Shown here: one piece after another, positions 60,807 through 64,000 of the stretch | Layout of the letters: each line of letters starts with the position of its first letter | Numbering within the stretch: position 1 is the stretch's first letter | Assembly: GCA_937901895.1 (NCBI GenBank) | Contig: CALGTD010000110.1 | Coordinates: 13,445-77,444, forward strand | From: an uncultured Spartobacteria bacterium | Lineage (GTDB): Bacteria > Verrucomicrobiota > Verrucomicrobiia > Chthoniobacterales > JAATET01 | Reading direction: 5' to 3' | Length of the DNA stretch: 64,000 nt | Position numbers and translations under genes: made by a program | Notes under the pieces: model-generated | The model's input: only the letters and a program-made list of their open reading frames with translations | What the model was told of the DNA's origin: nothing | Databases searched by the model: none

Positions 60807-63800
60807 ATGCCTTTTTTTCGTCGTTCCCTCCTCGCATTCGTCGCGACACTCACCACGCATGCGATTGCGCAAAGCTCGCTCGTTCCCGTTGCTCCGGCCT
60901 GGAACCCGAACGAAATCCTGAACTGGAGCCCGGCGACGGATCCCGATGCGCCCTACAACCGCAGCCGGGTGCCGCTTGCTCCGCGAGTCCAGACGCCCAA
61001 GGCGGCGGAGAACGCGGTATTGAATGCGCTCTGGAACGTGAATCCCCACGCACGGCCCGGCGAGGCCCGCGTGCAGGCGGTCACGACATTCAACACGATC
61101 CCGGCAGCCGCGACGCATGGCTGGCGCACCACGCGGCTCTATGCGCCGACCATGTGGCAATACACCGACAACATGGTGTCCTGGGGCACGTCCGACCGGA
61201 ATACCCAGATCATTCTCACGCCCACGGCGCACATGATCGAGGCCGCGCACCGCAACGGCGTGCGCATCTACGGCAAGGTCTTCTTCCCGTGGAACAACTC
61301 CTCCGACACGCGTCAGCGCCTCCGCGAATTGCTTCAAAAGAACGGCAACACGTTTCCCGTCGCTGACAAGATGATCGAAGCGGCGATCTATTTCGGATTC
61401 GACGGCTATTTCATCAATCAGGAGAACCATCAGAACAATTCCGCCGCGACCCGCGCCGATGCGCAGAACATGCGCGATTTCATCGTTTATTTCCGGCAGA
61501 AGGCGGCCTCCCTCGGCGCACCGCACCTGCGCATCGTCTGGTATGACGCGATGATCGAGAACGGGACGCGCTCGTTCCAAAATCGCTTCAACACGTCGAA
61601 CGACGGCTACATGAAGTCCGGTCCCGAGATCACTACAACGACCGCCGCCAGTCCCCTCGTCGCGCACGAGATGTTTCTCAATTTCTGGTGGTATCGGAAT
61701 TCGACCTACCTCTCATCTTCGCGCTCGCATGCGCAGTCGATCGGCATCGACCCCTACGACATCTACGCCGGCATCTGGACCGAGAACTACAGCCCCTACG
61801 GTCGCACGCTCGATGAGAACAGCAGCGGCGGGCTCGACATTACGTGGAATTACCTCTTTCCCGAAGGACAGCCGCACCATACCTCGCTGGCACTTTTCGG
61901 CGGTGAGACGCCGTTCGTGAAAGGCAACTCCCCATCGGCCGTCCTCACGCAGGAGCAGATCTACTGGTCCGGTCCGAATCAGAATCCCGCGAATACGGCC
62001 ATTCCGGCCGGCTCCTCCACGCCGAACTGGAACGGCATCGCGCATTACATCCCGACGCACACTGCGATCACCTCGCTCCCCTTCGTGACGAATTTCAACG
62101 TCGGTCAGGGTGAGCGTTATCGCATCGATGGCATTCAGCGCATGACCGGTGCGTGGACGAACGCCAGCGTGCAGGACATTCTCCCCACCTGGCGTTGGAT
62201 CGTCGAGAGCTCCGGTGCCAAGACGATCACCCCGAGCCTCGACTTCGACGATTCCTACTACGGACCGACCAGCCTGCGCGTCAGCGGAACCCTCACGCCG
62301 GGGAATCCGCAGAACGTGAAGCTCTACCAGATGCACCTCCCCGTCACGGAGGCCACGAATCTCCGGATGATCTACAAGCCCGGTGCCGTGAATGCGGCGC
62401 AAATCCAGGTCGGGCTGGTGTTCGAGGACGCGCCGACGACCGTTGTCTATTCTCCGTCCGCGCTTGCGAGTTCGCCCTCGCAGTGGCTGACGCTCGACTT
62501 CCCGCTCGGTGCGCATGCCGGCCGCAGGATTGTTGCCCTTTCGCTGCGATTCCTATCCTCGTCGACCATCGCGGGCTACTCCGCGCGCATCGGTCGCATC
62601 CAGATTTCCGACGGACCGTCCATCGCGCCGGCAGCTCCGACCGGGCTCGTTGTGGATGCTTCCGCCCGGAATCCGGAGAACGCATTTTCCACCCAGGCCC
62701 GTCTGCGTTGGAACGAATCCCCCGGAGCCGTGCGCTATTACAACGTTTACTACCGCCGCAACCTTGCGCCTGCCGGGGACAACGAGGTGGTCTGGCTGGG
62801 TGCCACGGCGAACGACCGCTTCTTCGCGCAGGACATCCGTCCAATCGGCTCCGAGACCGAAGGATTCATTCAGATCGAAGCCGTCAGTCCCACCTACGGG
62901 GTGTCGCCCCGGATTTCGATTCCGATCACGCTTGCGGCTCGTCCGGATCTGTCGAACAAGCTTTCCGGGCGCGTGATCGGCACCACGGGCGCATGGTCCG
63001 GCGGCACCGTGAACACCCGCGACAAGGTCTTTGACGGCAACATCGATACCTACTTCGACTCGCCCAACAGCAACGGCGACTGGGCCGGCCTCGACTTTGG
63101 TCCGAACAACGCCAAACGCATCACCGCCATCCGCTTCAGCCCGCGCAACAGCAGCACCTCGTGGCAGAGCCGCATGGTTGGGGGACGGTTCCAGGGAGCC
63201 AACACCCCCGATTTCCAGAATGCGGTCACTCTTTTCACGGTCGACTCCACCCCGGCCTACCGCGAATACCAGACCGTCCTCGTCGAGAACCCGACGCCAT
63301 TCCGCTATGTGCGTTATCTCTCGCCGAACGGCGGCCACTGCAACGTGTCGGAGGTCGAGTTTTACGGGGTGCCTCAAACATCCTACGAGACGATCTCCGA
63401 CAACTCCGACGCGTCGACCGTTGCCTCCGGGGAATGGGTGAACTCCACGGCCATCACCGGCTACTTCGGGGTGAATTTCCAGCACGACAACAACACCGCG
63501 AAGGGCGCGAAAACGGTCATTTACCGCCCGACCCTCCATGCCGGAACCTACGAGGTCTTCGGTCGATGGACCTCAACCTCCAACCGCGCCTCGAATGTGC
63601 CGGTCGACATCGTCCACACCGGCGGCACGACCACCGTCACCGTGGATCAGACCGTGCAGGGCGGTCAGTGGATTTCCCTCGGTTCCTACAGCTTCAGCGC
63701 CGGGACCGCGCCTCGGGTGATCGTTCGCAATGCCGGGACCAATGGTTTCGTCGTGGTCGATGCCTTCCGTTTTGTGACGACCACGCCGCCTCCGACACCG

Positions 63801-64000
63801 GAGCCGACCCCGCAGCCCACTCCCCAGCCAACACCCGAACCCACACCGGAGCCGACTCCGCAACCCACACCCGAACCTACGCCGGAGCCCACTCCTGAGC
63901 CAACACCCGAACCCACCCCACCTCCGACGCCTGAACCTACTCCCGAGCCGACGCCGCACCCCACCCCCGAGCCGACGCCGCACCCCACCCCCGCGCCGAC
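60807..64000 (+). CDS. secreted GH85 endo-beta-N-acetylglucosaminidase, 3' end outside window
   Basis: The frame stays open from ATG 60807 to the window end (1064 codons). A signal peptide (SLLAFVATLTTHAIA) is followed by a GH85 barrel with VRIYGKVFFPWNN and the catalytic pair Asn204-Glu206 in FDGYFINQENHQNN. GH85 cuts between the two core GlcNAc residues of N-glycans. Residues about 712-852 resemble a discoidin/CBM32-like domain (KVFDGNIDTYFDSPNSNGDW, FRYVRYLSPNGG). Residues about 861-991 resemble a golvesin/xanthan-lyase-type binding domain (YFGVNFQHDNNT, YEVFGRWTSTS, VVVDAFRF). A Pro-Thr-Glu/Gln-Pro linker starts at 63784. Later domains cannot be seen. Confidence 0.9.
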   Translation, partial: MPFFRRSLLAFVATLTTHAIAQSSLVPVAPAWNPNEILNWSPATDPDAPYNRSRVPLAPRVQTPKAAENAVLNALWNVNPHARPGEARVQAVTTFNTIPAAATHGWRTTRLYAPTMWQYTDNMVSWGTSDRNTQIILTPTAHMIEAAHRNGVRIYGKVFFPWNNSSDTRQRLRELLQKNGNTFPVADKMIEAAIYFGFDGYFINQENHQNNSAATRADAQNMRDFIVYFRQKAASLGAPHLRIVWYDAMIENGTRSFQNRFNTSNDGYMKSGPEITTTTAASPLVAHEMFLNFWWYRNSTYLSSSRSHAQSIGIDPYDIYAGIWTENYSPYGRTLDENSSGGLDITWNYLFPEGQPHHTSLALFGGETPFVKGNSPSAVLTQEQIYWSGPNQNPANTAIPAGSSTPNWNGIAHYIPTHTAITSLPFVTNFNVGQGERYRIDGIQRMTGAWTNASVQDILPTWRWIVESSGAKTITPSLDFDDSYYGPTSLRVSGTLTPGNPQNVKLYQMHLPVTEATNLRMIYKPGAVNAAQIQVGLVFEDAPTTVVYSPSALASSPSQWLTLDFPLGAHAGRRIVALSLRFLSSSTIAGYSARIGRIQISDGPSIAPAAPTGLVVDASARNPENAFSTQARLRWNESPGAVRYYNVYYRRNLAPAGDNEVVWLGATANDRFFAQDIRPIGSETEGFIQIEAVSPTYGVSPRISIPITLAARPDLSNKLSGRVIGTTGAWSGGTVNTRDKVFDGNIDTYFDSPNSNGDWAGLDFGPNNAKRITAIRFSPRNSSTSWQSRMVGGRFQGANTPDFQNAVTLFTVDSTPAYREYQTVLVENPTPFRYVRYLSPNGGHCNVSEVEFYGVPQTSYETISDNSDASTVASGEWVNSTAITGYFGVNFQHDNNTAKGAKTVIYRPTLHAGTYEVFGRWTSTSNRASNVPVDIVHTGGTTTVTVDQTVQGGQWISLGSYSFSAGTAPRVIVRNAGTNGFVVVDAFRFVTTTPPPTPEPTPQPTPQPTPEPTPEPTPQPTPEPTPEPTPEPTPEPTPPPTPEPTPEPTPHPTPEPTPHPTPAP
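63784..64000 (+). repeat. in-gene repeat encoding (PTPEP/PTPQP) linker
   Basis: About 70 codons near the end of the GH85 frame encode PTPEPTP, PTPQPTP and later PTPHP units in tandem, with period 6-12 nt. Such linkers keep catalytic and binding or anchoring modules apart. It continues past the window end. Confidence 0.8.

Noticed and set aside
60699..61667. 322-codon minus-strand frame opposite the GH85 start
   Set aside because: It is antisense to the signal peptide and catalytic domain of GH85, which carry clear family motifs; it has no motif of its own.
63686..63988. Minus-strand Gly-Val repeat protein
   Set aside because: It is the complement of the PTPEP linker codons of the GH85 gene and not an independent gene.
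63784..64000. Repeat block considered as a CRISPR array
   Set aside because: The period is 6-12 nt, there are no unique spacers, and the repeats are in frame as Pro-Thr-Glu codons.

Overview
This is a 64 kb window of GC-rich, gene-dense chromosomal DNA from a Gram-negative bacterium, most likely a free-living heterotroph of the Verrucomicrobiota. The evidence is apolipoprotein N-acyltransferase (Lnt), an OprB-type porin, many signal peptides and lipoboxes (a diderm envelope), and a family mix typical of that phylum: DUF1080/3-keto-disaccharide hydrolase, BtpA family, a eukaryote-type UGPase, DUF4202, and GH78, GH76 and GH85 glycosidases. The phylum is inferred from gene content; no rRNA or other taxonomic marker is present.

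Layout. (1) 0-3.8 kb, minus strand: the 5' end of a GH78 alpha-L-rhamnosidase, a secreted HEAT/TPR-like protein and two membrane proteins that look like paralogs of each other. (2) 3.9-10.5 kb, plus: a class III adenylate cyclase/STAND ATPase/TPR signalling protein, then secreted proteins of unknown role and a chymotrypsin-fold serine protease. (3) 10.6-14.9 kb, minus: BtpA family protein coupled to UGPase, a flavin amine oxidase and a BsuPI-domain protein. (4) 15-18.6 kb, plus: a tightly overlapping envelope cluster (SecD-head-like protein, M23 peptidase, small anchored protein, Lnt). (5) 18.6-21.9 kb: purS-purQ-purL. (6) 22-28 kb: DUF4202, a methyltransferase, a MATE exporter, an inositol-monophosphatase family protein, a DUF374 acyltransferase and FolD. 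(7) 28-32.5 kb: polyamine ABC transporter genes in the order potC-potD-potB with no ATPase gene, then pyruvate kinase. (8) 33.7-38.3 kb: a small phage-tail-like island of divergent genes with one frameshifted member. It has short repeats near both edges and ends at a tRNA-Pro. (9) 38.5-46.6 kb: OprB porin, then a three-gene set matching the bacterial ceramide (sphingolipid) pathway (serine palmitoyltransferase, GNAT-type acyltransferase, NAD-dependent reductase), an MBL-fold lipoprotein without metal ligands, purD, and an S41-like protein without catalytic residues. (10) 46.7-50.3 kb, minus: RRM protein, lipase-like lipoprotein, DEAD-box helicase. (11) 50.4-55 kb: heme oxygenase, bacteriophytochrome and a REC-kinase-REC hybrid, forming a red-light sensing relay. 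(12) 55-59.3 kb: a MacA/MacB-type export system with two permeases. (13) 59.4-64 kb: secreted GH76 and GH85 enzymes suited to mannose-rich glycans; the GH85 gene runs off the window.

The most interesting parts are the compact sphingolipid operon with its degenerate MBL neighbour, the phage-tail-like island, and the bilin photoreceptor relay. Many neighbours overlap by 4 nt (ATGA or GTGA), which supports the operon assignments. No stretch longer than about 300 bases lacks a gene. Frames, motifs and lengths were read directly from the sequence. Family names rest on recognised motifs, and no database search was run.
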